From NCBI GenBank assembly GCA_920105625.2, contig CAKKTE020000328.1, forward strand, positions 3,038,001 through 3,102,000: a stretch of 64,000 nt of DNA. Reading direction: 5' to 3'. The notes beneath the pieces were generated by a model that saw only the letters and a program-made list of their open reading frames with translations, ran no database searches and had not been told where the DNA came from. The translations under genes were made by a program, and so were the position numbers. This document shows, one piece after another, positions 24,101 to 36,020 of the stretch. This DNA comes from Clusia tigrina. Its lineage: Eukaryota; Arthropoda; Insecta; Diptera; Clusiidae. Numbering within the stretch: the first letter of the stretch is position 1; each line of letters begins with the position of its first letter.

Positions 24101-27100
24101 TCAGAGTTTGATTTGGGACTCAAGGGTAGCATAGTTTTGAGCGATGGCTTAAATTGACAAGAGGCTCGAATACTTTATTGTTACAAAATTTCAATGTTTA
24201 ATGACGCTCCAGTAAAAAGTTACAAGCATTTGTATGTTGCAAACTTTGATAGGTGTAGGACGTACTGTATGGAAGTTAGGGCCATTTGAAGTTTTATCAG
24301 TGTTTGACTTGGGACTCAAGGGTAGCATAGCTTTGATCGATAGCTTAAATTGAAAAGAGGCTCGAGTACTTTATTGTTACAAAAATTTCAAGGTTTTATG
24401 ATGCTCCAGTAAAAACTTACAAGCATTTGTATGTTGCTAACTTTGATAGGTTTAGGACGTACTGTACAGAAGTTAGGGCCATTTGAAGTTTTATCAGTGT
24501 TTGATTTGGGGCTCAATGGTAACATAGCTTTGAGCGATAGCTTAAATTGACAAGAGGCTAGAGTACTTTATTGTTACAAAATTTCAAGGTTTTATGACGC
24601 TCCAGTAAAAAGTTACAAGCATTTGTATGTTGCAAACTTTGATAGGTGTAGGACGTACCGTATAGAAGTTAGGGCCACTTGAAATTTTATCAGTGTTTGA
24701 TTTGGGACTCAAGGGTAGCATAGCTTTGATCGATAGCTTAAATTGACAAGAGGCTCGAGTACTTTATTGTTACGAAATTTCAAGGTTTTAGGACGCTCCA
24801 GTAAAAAGTTACAAGCATTTGTATATTGCAAACTTTGATAGGTGTAGGACGTACCGTATAGAAGTTAGGGCCATTTGAAGTTTTTTCAGTGTTTGATTTG
24901 GGACCCAAGAGTAGCATAGTTTTGAGCGATAGCTTAAATTGACAAGAGGCTCGAGTACTTTATTGTTACAAAAATTGCAAGGTTTTATGACGCTCCAGTA
25001 AAAAGTTACAAGCATTTGTATGTTGCAAACTCTGATAGGTGTAGGACGTACCGTATAGAAGTCAGGGCCATTTGAAGTCTTTTCAGTGTTTGATTTGGGA
25101 CCCAAGAGTAGCATAGGTTTGAGCGATAGCTTAAATTGACAAGAGGCTCGAGTACTTTATTGTTACAAAAATTGCAAGGTTTTATGACGCTCCAGTAAAA
25201 AGTTACAAGCATTTGTATGTTGCAAACTCTGATAGGTGTAGGACGTACCGTATAGAAGTTAGGGTCATTTGAAGTTTTATCAGTGTTTGATTTGGGACTC
25301 AAGGGTAGCATAGCTTTGAGCGATAGCGTAAATTGACAAGAGGCTCGAGTACTTTTTTGTTACAAAATTTCAAGGTTTTATGACGCTCCAGCAAAAAGTT
25401 GCAAGCATTTGTATGTTTGCAAACTTTGATAGGTGTAGGACGTACCGTATAGAAGTTAGGGCCATTTCAAGTTTTATCAGTGTTTGATTTGGGACTCAAG
25501 GGTAGCATAGCTCTGAGCGATAGCTTAAATTGACAAGAGGCTCGAGTACTTTATTGTTACAAAATTTCAATGTTTAATGACGCTCCAGTAAAAAGTTACA
25601 AGCATTTGTATGTTGCAAACTTTGATAGGTGTAGGACGTACTGTATGGAAGTTAGGGCCATTTGAAGTTTTATCAGTGTTTGACTTGGGACTCAAGGGTA
25701 GCATAGCTTTGATCGATAGCTTAAATTGAAAAGAGGCTCGAGTACTTTATTGTTACAAAAATTTCAAGGTTTTATGATGCTCCAGTAAAAACTTACAAGC
25801 ATTTGTATGTTGCTAACTTTGATAGGTTTAGGACGTACTGTACAGAAGTTAGGGCCATTTGAAGTTTTATCAGTGTTTGATTTGGGGCTCAAGGGTAACA
25901 TAGCTTTGAGCGATAGCTTAAATTGACAAGAGGCTAGAGTACTTTATTGTTACGAAATTCCAAGGTTTTAGGACGCTCCAGTAAAAAGTTACAAGCATTT
26001 GTATATTGCAAACTTTGATAGGTGTAGGACGTACCGTATAGAAGTTAGGGCCATTTGAAGTTTTTTCAGTGTTTGATTTGGGACCCAAGAGTAGCATAGT
26101 TTTGAGCGATAGCTTAAATTGACAAGAGGCTCGAGTACTTTATTGTTACAAAATTTCAAGGTTTCATGATGCTCCAGTAAAAAGTTACAAGCATTTGTAT
26201 GTTGCAAACTTTGATAGGTGTAGGACGTACCGTATTGCAGTTAGGGCCATTTGAAGTTTTATCAGTGTTTGATTTGGGACTCAAGGGTAGCATAGCTTTG
26301 AGCGATAGCTTCAATTGACAAGAGGCTCGAGTACTTTATTGTTACAAAATTTCAAAGTTTTATTACGCTCCAGTTAAAAGTTACAAGCATTTCTATGTTG
26401 CAAACTTTGATAAGTGTAGGACGTACCGTATAGAAGTTAGGGCCATTTGAAGTTTTATTAGTGTTTGATTTGGGAGTCAAGGGTAGCATAGCTTTCAGCG
26501 ATAGCTTAAATTGACAAGAGGCTCGAGTACTTTATTGTTACAAAATTTCAAGGTTTTATGAAGCTCCAGTAAAAAGTTACAAGAATTTGTATGTTGCAAA
26601 CTTGGATAGGTGTAGGACGTACCGTATAGAAGTTAGGGCCACTTGAAGTTTTATCAGTGTTTGATTTGGGACCCAAGAGTGGCATAGTTTTGAGCGATAG
26701 CTTAAATTGACAAGAGGCTCGAGTACTTTATTGTTACAAAAATTGCAAGGTTTTATGACGCTCCAGTAAAAAGTTACAAGCATTTGTATGTTGCAAACTC
26801 TGATAGGTGTAGGACGTACCGTATAGAAGTTAGGGTCATTTGAAGTTTTATCAGTGTTTGATTTGGGAGTCAAGGGTAGCATAGGTTTGAGCGATAGGTT
26901 AAATTGCCAAGAGGCTCGAGTACTTTATTGTTACAAAATTTCAAGGTTTCATGATGCTCCAGTAAAAAGTTACAAGCATTTGTATGTTGCAAACTTTGAT
27001 AGGTGTAGGACGTACCGTATAGAAGTTAGGGCCATTTGAAGTTTTTTCAGTGTTTGATTTGGGACTCAAGGGTAGCATAGCTTTGAGCGATAGCTTAAAT

Positions 27101-27790
27101 TGACAAGAGGCTCGAGTACTTTTTTGTTACAAAATTTCAAGGTTTTATGACGCTCCAGTAAAAAGTTGCAAGCATTTATATGTTTGCAAACTTTGATAGG
27201 TGTAGGACGTACCGTATAGAAGTTAGGGCCATTTGAAGTTTTATCAGTATTTGATTTGGGACTCAAGGGTAGCATAGATCTGAGCGATAGCTTAAATTGA
27301 CAAGAGGCTCGAGTACTTTATTGTTACAAAATTTCAATGTTTAATGACGCTCCAGTAAAAAGTTACAAGCATTTGTATGTTGCAAACTTTGATAGGTGTA
27401 GGACGTACTGTATGGAAGTTAGGGCCATTTGAAGTTTTATCAGTGTTTGACTTGGGACTCAAGGGTAGCATAGCTTTGATCGATAGCTTAAATTGAAAAG
27501 AGGCTCGAGTACTTTATTGTTACAAAAATTTCAAGGCTTTATGATGCTCCAGTAAAAACTTACAAGCATTTGTATGTTGCTAACTTTGATAAGTTTAGGA
27601 CGTACTGTACAGAAGTTAGGGCCATTTGAAGTTTTATCAGTGTTTGATTTGGGACTCAAGGGTAACATAGCTTTGAGCGATAGCTTAAATTGACAAGAGG
27701 CTAGAGTACTTTATTGTTACAAAATTTCAAGGTTTTATGACGCTCTAGTAAAAAGTTACAAGCATTTGCATGTTGCAATCTTTGATAGGT
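24101..27790 (+). repeat. Cassette repeated with 7-mer and 9-mer spacing
   Basis: A run of about four monomers is marked in order by TCAATGTTTAATGACG, GTACTGTATGG with TTTGACTTGGG, GATCGATAGC with TTGAAAAGAGG, then ACAAAAATTTC, GATGCTCC, AAAACTTACAAG, TTGCTAAC, GGTTTAGG and GTACTGTACAG, and finally GAGGCTAGAG. It starts near 24191, 25567 and 27334, giving spacings of about 1376 and 1767 bp (7 and 9 monomers, with 1-bp insertions from the ACAAAAATTTC form). Parts of the cassette recur near 32590, 35320, 43880 and 63545. Other monomers here carry ACCCAAGAGTAGC and ACAAAAATTGCAAGG. Confidence 0.8.
24880..25273 (+). repeat. Adjacent near-identical monomers (197-bp tandem duplicate)
   Basis: Two neighbouring monomers share GGGACCCAAGAGTAGCATAG (about 24901 and 25098), ACAAAAATTGCAAGG (about 24969 and 25166) and AACTCTGATAGG (about 25027 and 25224). 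They are 197 bp long because of one extra A in ACAAAAATTG. Elsewhere neighbours usually belong to different classes, so this pair looks like a recent single-monomer duplication. Confidence 0.8.
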
Positions 27791-30720
27791 GTAGGACGTA
27801 CCGTATAGAAGATAGAGCCATTTGAAGTTTTATCAGTGTTTGATTTGGGACTCAAGGGTATCATAGCTTTGAGCGATAGCTTAATTTGACAAGAGGCTCG
27901 AATACTTTATTGTTACAAAATTTCAAGGTTCTATGACGCTCCAGTAAAAAGTTACAAGCATTTGTATATTGTAAACTTTGATAGGTGTAGGACGTACCGT
28001 TTAGAAGTTAGTGCCATTTGAACTTTTATCAGTGTTTGATTTGGGACTCAAGGGTAGCATAGTTTTGAGCGATATCTTAAATTGACCAGAGGCTCGAGTA
28101 CTTTATTGTTACAAAAATTTCAAAGTTTTATGACGCTCCACTAAAAAGTTACAAGCATTTGTATGTTGCAAACTCTGATAGGTGTAGGACGTACCGCATA
28201 GAAGTTAGGGCCATTTGAAGTTTTATCAGTGTTTGATTTGGGACTCAAGGGTAGCCAAAGTTTGAGCGATAGCTTAAATTGACAAGAGGCTCGAGTACTT
28301 TATCAAGGTTTTATGATGCTCCAGTAAAAAGTTACAAGCATTTGTATGTTGCAAACTTTGATAGGTGTAGGCCGTACCGTATAGAAGTTAGGGCCATTTG
28401 AAGTTTTGTCAGTGTTTGATTTGGGACTCAAGGGAAGCATAGCTATGAGCGATAGCTTAAATTGACAAGAGGCTCGAGTACTTTTTTGTTACAAAATTTC
28501 AAGGTTTTATGACGCTCCAGTAAATAGTTACAAGCATTTATATGTTGCAAATTTTGATAGGTGTAGGACGTACCGTATACAAGTTAGGGCCATTTGAAGT
28601 TTTATTAGTGTTTGATTTGGGACTCAAGGGTAGCATAGCTTTGAGCGATAGATTAAATTGACAAGAGGCTAGAGTACTTTATTGTTACAAAATTTCAAGG
28701 TTTTATGACGCTCTAGTAAAAAGTTACAAGCATTTGTATGTTGCAATCTTTGATAGGTGTAGGACGTACCGTATAGAAGTTAGAGCCATTTAAAGTTTTA
28801 TCAGTGTTTGATTTGGGACTCAAGGGTATCACAGCTTTGAGCGATAGCTTAATTTGACAAGAGGCTCGAGTACTTTATTGTTACAAAATTTCAAGGTTCT
28901 ATGACGCTCCAGTAAAAAGTTACAAGCATTTGTATATTGTAAACTTTGATACGTGTAGGACGTACCGTTTAGAAGTTAGGGCCATTTGAACTTTTATCAG
29001 TGTTTGATTTGGGACTCAAGGGTAGCATAGTTTTGAGCGATAGCTTAAATTGACCAGAGGCTCGAGTACTTTATTGTTACAAAATTTCAAGGTTCTATGA
29101 CGCTCCAGTAAAAAGTTACAAGCATTTGTATATTGTAAACTTTGATACGTGTAGGACGTACCGTATAGAAGTTAAGGCCATTTGAAGTTTTATCAGTGTT
29201 TGATTTGGGATTCAAGGGTAGCATAAGTTTGAGCGATAGCTTAAATTGACAAGAGGCTCTAGTACTTTATCAAGGTTTTATGATGCTCCAGTAAAAAGTT
29301 ACAAGCATTTGTATGTTGCACACTTTGATAGGTGTAGGACGTACCGTATAGAAGTTAGGGCCATTTGAAGTTTTGTCAGTGTTTCATTTGAGACTCAAGG
29401 GTAGCATAGCTATGAACGATAGCTTAAATTGACAAGAGGCTCGAGTACTTTTTTGTTACAAAATTTCAAGGTTTTATGACGCTCCAGTAAAAAGTTACAA
29501 GCATTTATATGTTGCAAATTTTGATAAGTGTAGGACGTACCGTATACAAGTTAGGGCCATTTGAAGTTTTAGCAGTGTTTGACATGGGACTCAAGGGTAG
29601 CATAGCTTTGAGCGATAGCTTAAATTGACAAGAGGCTCGAGTACTTTATTGTTACAAAATTTCAAGGTTTTATGCAGCTCCAGTAAAAAGTTACAAGCAT
29701 TTGTATGTTGCAAACTTTGATAGGTGTAGGACGTACCGTATAGAAGTTAGAGCCATTTGAAGTTTTATCAGTGTTTGATTTGAGACTCAAGGGTAGCATA
29801 ACTTTGAGCGATAGCTTAATTTGACAAGAGGCTCGAGTACTTTATTGTTACAAAATTTCAAGGTTTTATCACGCTCCAGTTAAATGTTACAAGCATTTGT
29901 ATATTGCAAACTTTGATAGGTGTAGGACGTACCGTATAGAAGTTATTGCCATTTGAAGTTTTATCAGTGTTTTATTTGGGACTCAAGGGTAGCATAGTTT
30001 TGAGCGATAGCTGAAATTAACAAGAGGCTCGAGTACTTTATTGTTGCAAACATTTCAAGGTTGTATGACGCTCCAGTAAAAAGCTACAAGCATTTGTATG
30101 TTGCAAACTCTGATAGGTGTAGGACGTACCGTATAGAAGTTAGGGCCATTTGAAGTTTTATCAGTGTTTGATTTGGGACTCAAGGGTAGCATAGGGTTGA
30201 GCGATAGCTTAAATTGACAAGAGGCTCGAGTACTTTATTGTTACAAAATTTCAAGGTTTTATGATGCTCCAGTAAAAAGTTACAAGCATTTGTATGTTGC
30301 AAACTTTGATAGGTGTAGGACGTACCGTATAGAAGTTAGGGCCATTCGAAGTTTTATCAGTGTTTGGTTTGGGACTCAACTGTAGCATAGTTTTCAGCGA
30401 TAGCTTAAATTGACCAGAGGCTCGAGTACTTTATTGTTACAAAAATTTCAAGGTTTTATGACGCTCCAGTAAAAAGTTACAAGCATTTGTATGTTCCAAA
30501 CTCTGATAGGTGTAGGACGTACCGTATAGAAGTTAGGGCCATTTGAAGTTTTATCAGTGTTTGATTTGGGACTCAAGGGTAGCATAGGTTTGAGCGATAG
30601 CTTAAATTGACAAGAGGCTCGAGTACTTTAATGTAAAAAAATTTCAAGGTTTTATGACGCTCCGGTAAAAAGTTACAAGCGTTTCTATGTTGCAAACTTT
30701 GATAGGTGTAGGACGTACCG
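27791..30720 (+). repeat. Mixed monomers with a deletion-bearing 5-monomer cassette
   Basis: A second cassette first appears here: GAGGCTAGAG with GCTCTAGTAAA and GCAATCTTTG, then GGTATCATAGC with TTAATTTGAC, TTCTATGACG and TATATTGTAAAC, then GTACCGTTTAG, TTTGAACTTTTATC and TTGACCAGAGG with CCACTAAAAAG, then a monomer with a 13-bp deletion (CTTTATCAAGG, at about 28301 and 29268), and then CATAGCTATGAGCG with CTTTTTTGTTAC and ATTTATATG. The copies near 27720-28560 and 28670-29530 are about 965 bp apart, and the second lacks the CCACTAAAAAG monomer. The cassette recurs near 32785, 36240, 41340, 44130 and 45190. Confidence 0.7.
28301..28308 (+). other. 13-bp deletion variant, founder-type position (14 copies in the window)
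   Basis: The normal CTTTATTGTTACAAAATTTC is shortened to CTTTATC. I counted this form near 28301, 29268, 33365, 35705, 36839, 40364, 41920, 44652, 45786, 49312, 52044, 54779, 58285 and 61203. All lie between 28 and 61 kb and none in the first 28 kb, so the deletion arose once in the right domain and spread with the larger duplicated units. The affected monomers usually also carry GATGCTCC. Confidence 0.88.
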
Positions 30721-32784
30721 TATAGAAGTTAGGGCCATTGGAAGTTTTATCAGTGTTTGATTTGGGACTAAAGGGTAGCATAGCTTTGAGCGATAGCTTA
30801 AATTGAAAAGAGGCTCGAGTACTTTATTGTTACAAAATTTCAAGGCTTTATGACGCTCCAGTCAAAAGTTACAAGCATTTGTATGTTGCAAACTTAAATA
30901 GGTGTAGGACGTACCGTATAAAAGTTAGAGCCATTTGAAGTTTTATCAGTGTTTGATTTGGGACTCAAGGGTAGAGATAGCTTAATTGGACAAGAGGCTC
31001 GAGTACTTTATTGTTACAAAATTTCAAAGTTTTTTTGACGCTCCAGTAAAAAGTTACAAGCATTTGTATGTTGCAAACTTTGATAGGTGTAGGACGTACC
31101 GTATAGAAGTTAGGGCCATTTGAAGTTTTATTAGTGTTTGATTTGGGACTCAAGGGTAGCATAGCTTTCAGCGATAGCTTAATTGGACAAGAGGCTCGAG
31201 TACTTTATTGTTACGAAATTTCAAGGTTTTATGACGCTCCAGTAAAAAGTTACAAGCATTTGTATATTGCAAACTTTGATAGGTGTAGGACGTACCGTAT
31301 AGAAGTTAGGGCCATTTGAAGTTTTTTCAGTGTTTGATTTGGGACCCAAGAGTAGCATAGTTTTGAGCGATAGCTTAAATTGACAAGAGGCTCGAGTACT
31401 TTATTGTTACAAAAATTGCAAGGTTTTATGACGCTCCAGTAAAAAGTTACAAGCATTTGTATGTTGCAAACTCTGATAGGTGTAGGACGTACCGTATAGA
31501 AGTTAGGGTCATTTGAAGTTGTATCAGTGTTTGATTTGGGACTCAAGGGTAGCATAGGTTTGAGCGATAGCTTAAATTGACAAGAGGCTCGAGTACTTTA
31601 TTGTTACAAAATTTCAAGGTTTCATGATGCTCCAGTAAAAAGTTACAAGCATTTGTATGTTGCAAACTTTGATAGGTGTAGGACGTACCGTATAGAAGTT
31701 AGGGCCATTTGAAGTTTTTTCAGTGTTTGATTTGGGACTCAAGGGTATCATAGCTATGAGCGATAGCTTAAATTGACAAGAGGCTCGAGTACTTTTTTGT
31801 TACAAAATTTCAATGTTTTATGACGCTCCAGTAAAAAGTTACAAGCATTTGTATGTTGCAAACTTTGATAGGTGTAGGACGTACCGTATTGCAGTTAGGG
31901 CCATTTGAAGTTTTATCAGTGTTTGATTTGGGACTCAAGGGTAGCATAGCTTTGAGCGATAGCTTAAATTGACAAGAGCCTCGATTACTTTATTGTTACA
32001 AAATTTCAAAGTTTTATTACGCTCCAGTTAAAAGTTACAAGCATTTCTATGTTGCAAACTTTGATAAGTGTAGGACGTACCGTATAGAAGTTAGGGCCAC
32101 TTGAAGTTTTATCAGTGTTTGATTTGGGACTCAAGGGTAGCATAGCTTTGATCGATAGCTTAAATTGACAAGAGGCTCGAGTACTTTATTGTTACGAAAT
32201 TTCAAGGTTTTATGACGCTCCAGTAAAAAGTTACAAGCATTTGTATATTGCAAACTTTGATGGGTGTAGGACGTACCGTATAGAAGTTAGGGCCATTTGA
32301 AGTTTTTTCAGTGTTTGATTTGGGACCCAAGAGTAGCATAGTTTTGAGCGATAGCTTAAATTGACAAGAGGCTCGAGTACTTTATTGTTACAAAAATTGC
32401 AAGGTTTTATGACGCTCCAGTAAAAAGTTACAAGCATTTGTATGTTGCAAACTCTGATAGGTGTAGGACGTACCGTATAGAAGTTAGGGCCATTTGAAGT
32501 TTTATCAGTGTTTGGTTTGGGACTCAAGGGTAGCATAGCTCTGAGCGATAGCTTAAATTGACAAGAGGCTCGAGTACTTTATTGTTACAAAATTTCAATA
32601 TTTAATGACGCTCCAGTAAAAAGTTACAAGCATTTGTATGTTGCTAACTTTGATAGGTTTAGGACGTACTGTATAGAAGTTAGGGCCATTTGAAGTTCTA
32701 TCAGTGTTTGATTTGGGACTCAAGGGTAGCATAGCTTTGAGCGATAGCTTAAATTGACAAGAGGCTAGAGTACTTTATTGTTAC
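30721..32784 (+). repeat. Block recurring at 55.2, 58.7 and 61.2 kb
   Basis: The block begins with a monomer carrying GGGCCATTGGAAG and GGGACTAAAGGG (about 30736), followed by AAGGCTTTATGACG with CTTAAATAGGTG, and then a monomer with a 12-bp deletion (GGTAGAGATAGCTTAATTGG, about 30969). It continues with ACCCAAGAGTAGC, ACAAAAATTGCAAGG, TTCATGATGCTCC and GTATTGCAGTTAGGG. The same order opens the blocks at about 55261, 58768 and 61294. Here the monomer between CTTAAATAGGTG and the 12-bp deletion is missing compared with those copies. Confidence 0.78.
30963..30985 (+). other. 12-bp deletion variant between AGC microhomologies
   Basis: The normal GGTAGCATAGCTTTGAGCG is shortened. In the copies near 55695, 59204 and 61729 the junction reads GGTAGCGATAGC, exactly what results from deleting one AGC and the 9 bp between two AGC triplets. 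The copy here reads GGTAGAGATAGC, with one extra substitution. All four are followed by TTAATTGGAC. Confidence 0.85.
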
Positions 32785-35700
32785 AAAATTTCAAGGTTTT
32801 ATGACGCTCTAGTAAAAAGTTACAAGCATTTGTATGTTGCAATCTTTGATAGGTGTAGGACGTACCGTATAGAAGTTAGAGCCATTTGAAGTTTTATCAG
32901 TGTTTGATTTGGGACTCAAGGGTATCATAGCTTTGAGCGATAGCTTAATTTGACAGGAGGCTCGAGTACTTTATTGTTACAAAATTTCAAGTTTCTTTGA
33001 CGCTCCAGTAAAAAGTTACAAGCATTTGTATATTGTAAACTTTGATAGGTGTAGGACGTACCGTTTAGAAGTTAGGGCCATTTGAACTTTTATCAGTGTT
33101 TGATTTGGGAATCAAGGGTAGCATAGTTTTGAGCGATAGCTTAAATTGACCAGAGGCTCGAGTACTTTATTGTTACAAAAATTTCAAGGTTTTATGACGC
33201 TCCACTAAAAAGTTACAAGCATTTGTATGTTGCAAACTCTGATAGGTGTAGGACGTACCGTATAGAAGTTAGGGCCATTTGAAGTTTTATCAGTGTTTGA
33301 TTTGGGACTCAAGGGTGGCATAAGTTTGAGCGATAGCTTAAATTGACAAGAGGCTCGAGTACTTTATCAAGGTTTTATGATGCTCCAGTAAAAAGTTACA
33401 AGCATTTGTATGTTGCAAACTTTGATAGGTGTAGGCCGTACCGTATAGAAGTTAGGGCCATTTGAAGTTTTGTCAGTGTTTGATTTGGGACTCAAGGGTA
33501 GCATAGCTATGAGCGATAGCTTAAATTGACAAGAGGCTCGAGTACTTTTTTGTTACAAAATTTCAAGGTTTTATGACGCTCCAGTAAAAAGTTACAAGCA
33601 TTTATTTGTTGCAAATTTTGATAGGTGTAGGACGTACCGTATACAAGTTAGGGCCATTTGAAGTTTTATTAGTATTTGACATGAGACTCAAGGGTAGCAT
33701 AGCTTTGAGCGATAGCTTAAATTGACAAGAGGCTCGAGTACTTTATTGTTACAAAATTTCAAGGTTTTATGACGCTCCAGGAAAAAGTTACAAGCATTTG
33801 TATGTTGGAAACTTTGATAGTTGTAGGACGTACCGTATAGAAGTTAGGGTCATTTGAAATTTTATCAGTGTTTGATTTGGGCCTCAAGGGTAGCATAGCT
33901 TTGAGCGATAGCTTAAATTGACAAGAGGCTCGAGTACTTTATTGTTACAGAATTTCAAGGTTTTACGACGCTCCAGTAAAAAGTTACAAGCATTTCTATG
34001 TTGCAAATTTTATAGGTGTAGGACGTACCGTATAGAAGTTAGGGCCATTGGAAGTTTTATCAGTGTTTGATTTGGGACTCAAGAGAAGCATAGCTTTTAT
34101 CTATAGCTTAAATTGAAAAGAGGCTCGAGTACTTTATTGTTACAAAAATTGCAAGGTTTTATGACGCTCCAGTAAAAAGTTACAAGCATTTGTATGTTGC
34201 AAACTCTGATAGGTGTAGGACGTACCGTATAGAAGTTAGGGTCATTTGAAGTTTTATCAGTGTTTGATTTGGGACTCAAGGGTAGCATAGGTTTGAGCGA
34301 TAGCTTAAATTGACAAGAGGCTCGAGTACTTTATTGTTACTAAATTTCAAGGTTTCATGATGCTCCAGTAAAAAGTTACAAGCATTTGTATGTTGCAAAC
34401 TTTGATAGGTGTAGGACGTACCGTATAGAAGTTAGGGCCATTTGAAGTTTTTTCAGTGTTTGATTTTGGACTCAAGGGTAGCATAGCTTTGAGCGATAGC
34501 TTAAATTGACAAGAGGCTCGAGTACTTTTTTGTTACAAAATTTCAAGGTTTTATGACGCTCCAGTAAAAAGTTACAAGCATTTGTATGTTGCAAACTTTG
34601 ATAGGTGTAGGACGTACCGTATTGCAGTTAGGGCCATTTGAAGTTTTATCAGTGTTTGATTTGGGACTCAAGGGTAGCATAGCTTTGAGCGATAGCTTAA
34701 ATTGACAAGAGGCTCGATTACTTTATTGTTACAAAATTTCAAAGTTTTATTACGCTCCAGTTAAAAGTTACAAGCATTTCTATGTTGCAAACTTTGATAA
34801 GTGTAGGACGTACCGTATAGAAGTTAGGGCCATTTGAAGTTTTATTAGTGTTTGATTTGGGAGTCAAGGGTAGCATAGCTTTCAGCGATAGCTTAAATTG
34901 ACAAGAGGCTCGAGTACTTTATTGTTACAAAATTTCAAGGTTTTATGAAGCTCCAGTAAAAAGTTAGAAGAATTTGTATGTTGCAAACTTGGATAGGTGT
35001 AGGACGTACCGTATAGAAGTTAGGGCCACTTGAAGTTTTATCAGTGTTTGATTTGGGACTCAAGGGTAGCATAGCTTTGATCGATAGCTTAAATTGACAA
35101 GAGGCTCGAGTACTTTATTGTTACGAAATTTCAAGGTTTTATGACGCTCCAGTAAAAAGTTACAAGCATTTGTATGTTGCAAACTTTGATAGGTGTAGGA
35201 CGTACCGTATAGAAGTTAGGGCCATTTGAAGTTTTTTCAGTGTTTGATTTGGGACCCAAGAGTAGCATAGTTTTGAGCGATAGCTTAAATTGACAAGAAG
35301 CTCGAGTACTTTATTGTTACAAAATTTCAATGTTTAATGACGCTCCAGTAAAAAGTTACAAGCATTTGTATGTTGCAAACTTTGATAGGTGTAGGACGTA
35401 CTGTATAGAAGTTAGGGCCGTTTGAAGTTTTATCAGTGTTTGACTTGGGACTCAAGGGTAGCATAGCTTTGATCGATAGCTTAAATTGAAAAGAGGCTCG
35501 AGTACTTTATTGTTACAAAAATTTCAAGGTTTTATGATGCTCCAGTAAAAACTTACAAGCATTTGTATGTTGCAAACTCTGATAGGTGTAGGACGTACCG
35601 TATAGAAGTTAGGGCCATTTGAAGTTTTATCAGTGTTTGATTTGGGACTCAAGGGTGGCATAAGTTTGAGCGATAGCTTAAATTGACAAGAGGCTCGAGT

Positions 35701-36000
35701 ACTTTATCAAGGTTTTATGATGCTCCAGTAAAAAGTTACAAGCATTTGTATGTTGCAAACTTTGATAGGTGTAGGCCGTACCGTATAGAAGTTAGGGCCA
35801 TTTGAAGTTTTGTCAGTGTTTGATTTGGGACTCAAGGGTAGCATAGCTATGAGCGATAGCTTAAATTGACAAGAGGCTCGAGTACTTTTTTGTTACAAAA
35901 TTTCAAGGTTTTATGACGCTCCAGTAAAAAGTTACAAGCATTTATTTGTTGCAAATTTTGATAGGTGTAGGACGTACCGTATACAAGTTAGGGCCATTTG

Positions 36001-36020
36001 AAGTTTTGAAGCTTTGAGCG
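36001..36020 (+). other. Truncated monomer, net loss of about 31 bp
   Basis: The sequence passes from GAAGTTTTG directly to AAGCTTTGAGCG, skipping the TATCAGTG...GGTAGCAT part of the monomer. The same junction is found at 44953 in super-repeat copy 2. It is the largest deletion within a monomer that I saw in the window. The next monomer half carries ACAAAAATTTC, AAAACTTACAAG and TTGCTAAC. Confidence 0.85.

Noticed and set aside
25006..25311. 101-codon minus-strand ORF and its many relatives (for example 26577-26882, 31250-31555, 32231-32536, 59482-59787, 63183-63488) as protein genes
   Set aside because: They are pure satellite sequence, begin and end at the same monomer places, contain the same DNA read in two frames, and have no recognisable domain. 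Sibling monomers carry frame-breaking indels.
26854..27039. 61-codon plus-strand ORF (also 31134-31319)
   Set aside because: It is a translation of a single monomer that happens to lack a stop through small substitutions. There is no conservation of the frame in neighbouring copies.
36001..36020. Insertion site of a mobile element at the truncated monomer
   Set aside because: The junction is a simple internal loss with no inserted DNA, target-site duplication or terminal repeat, and the same form occurs at 44953 through the super-repeat duplication.
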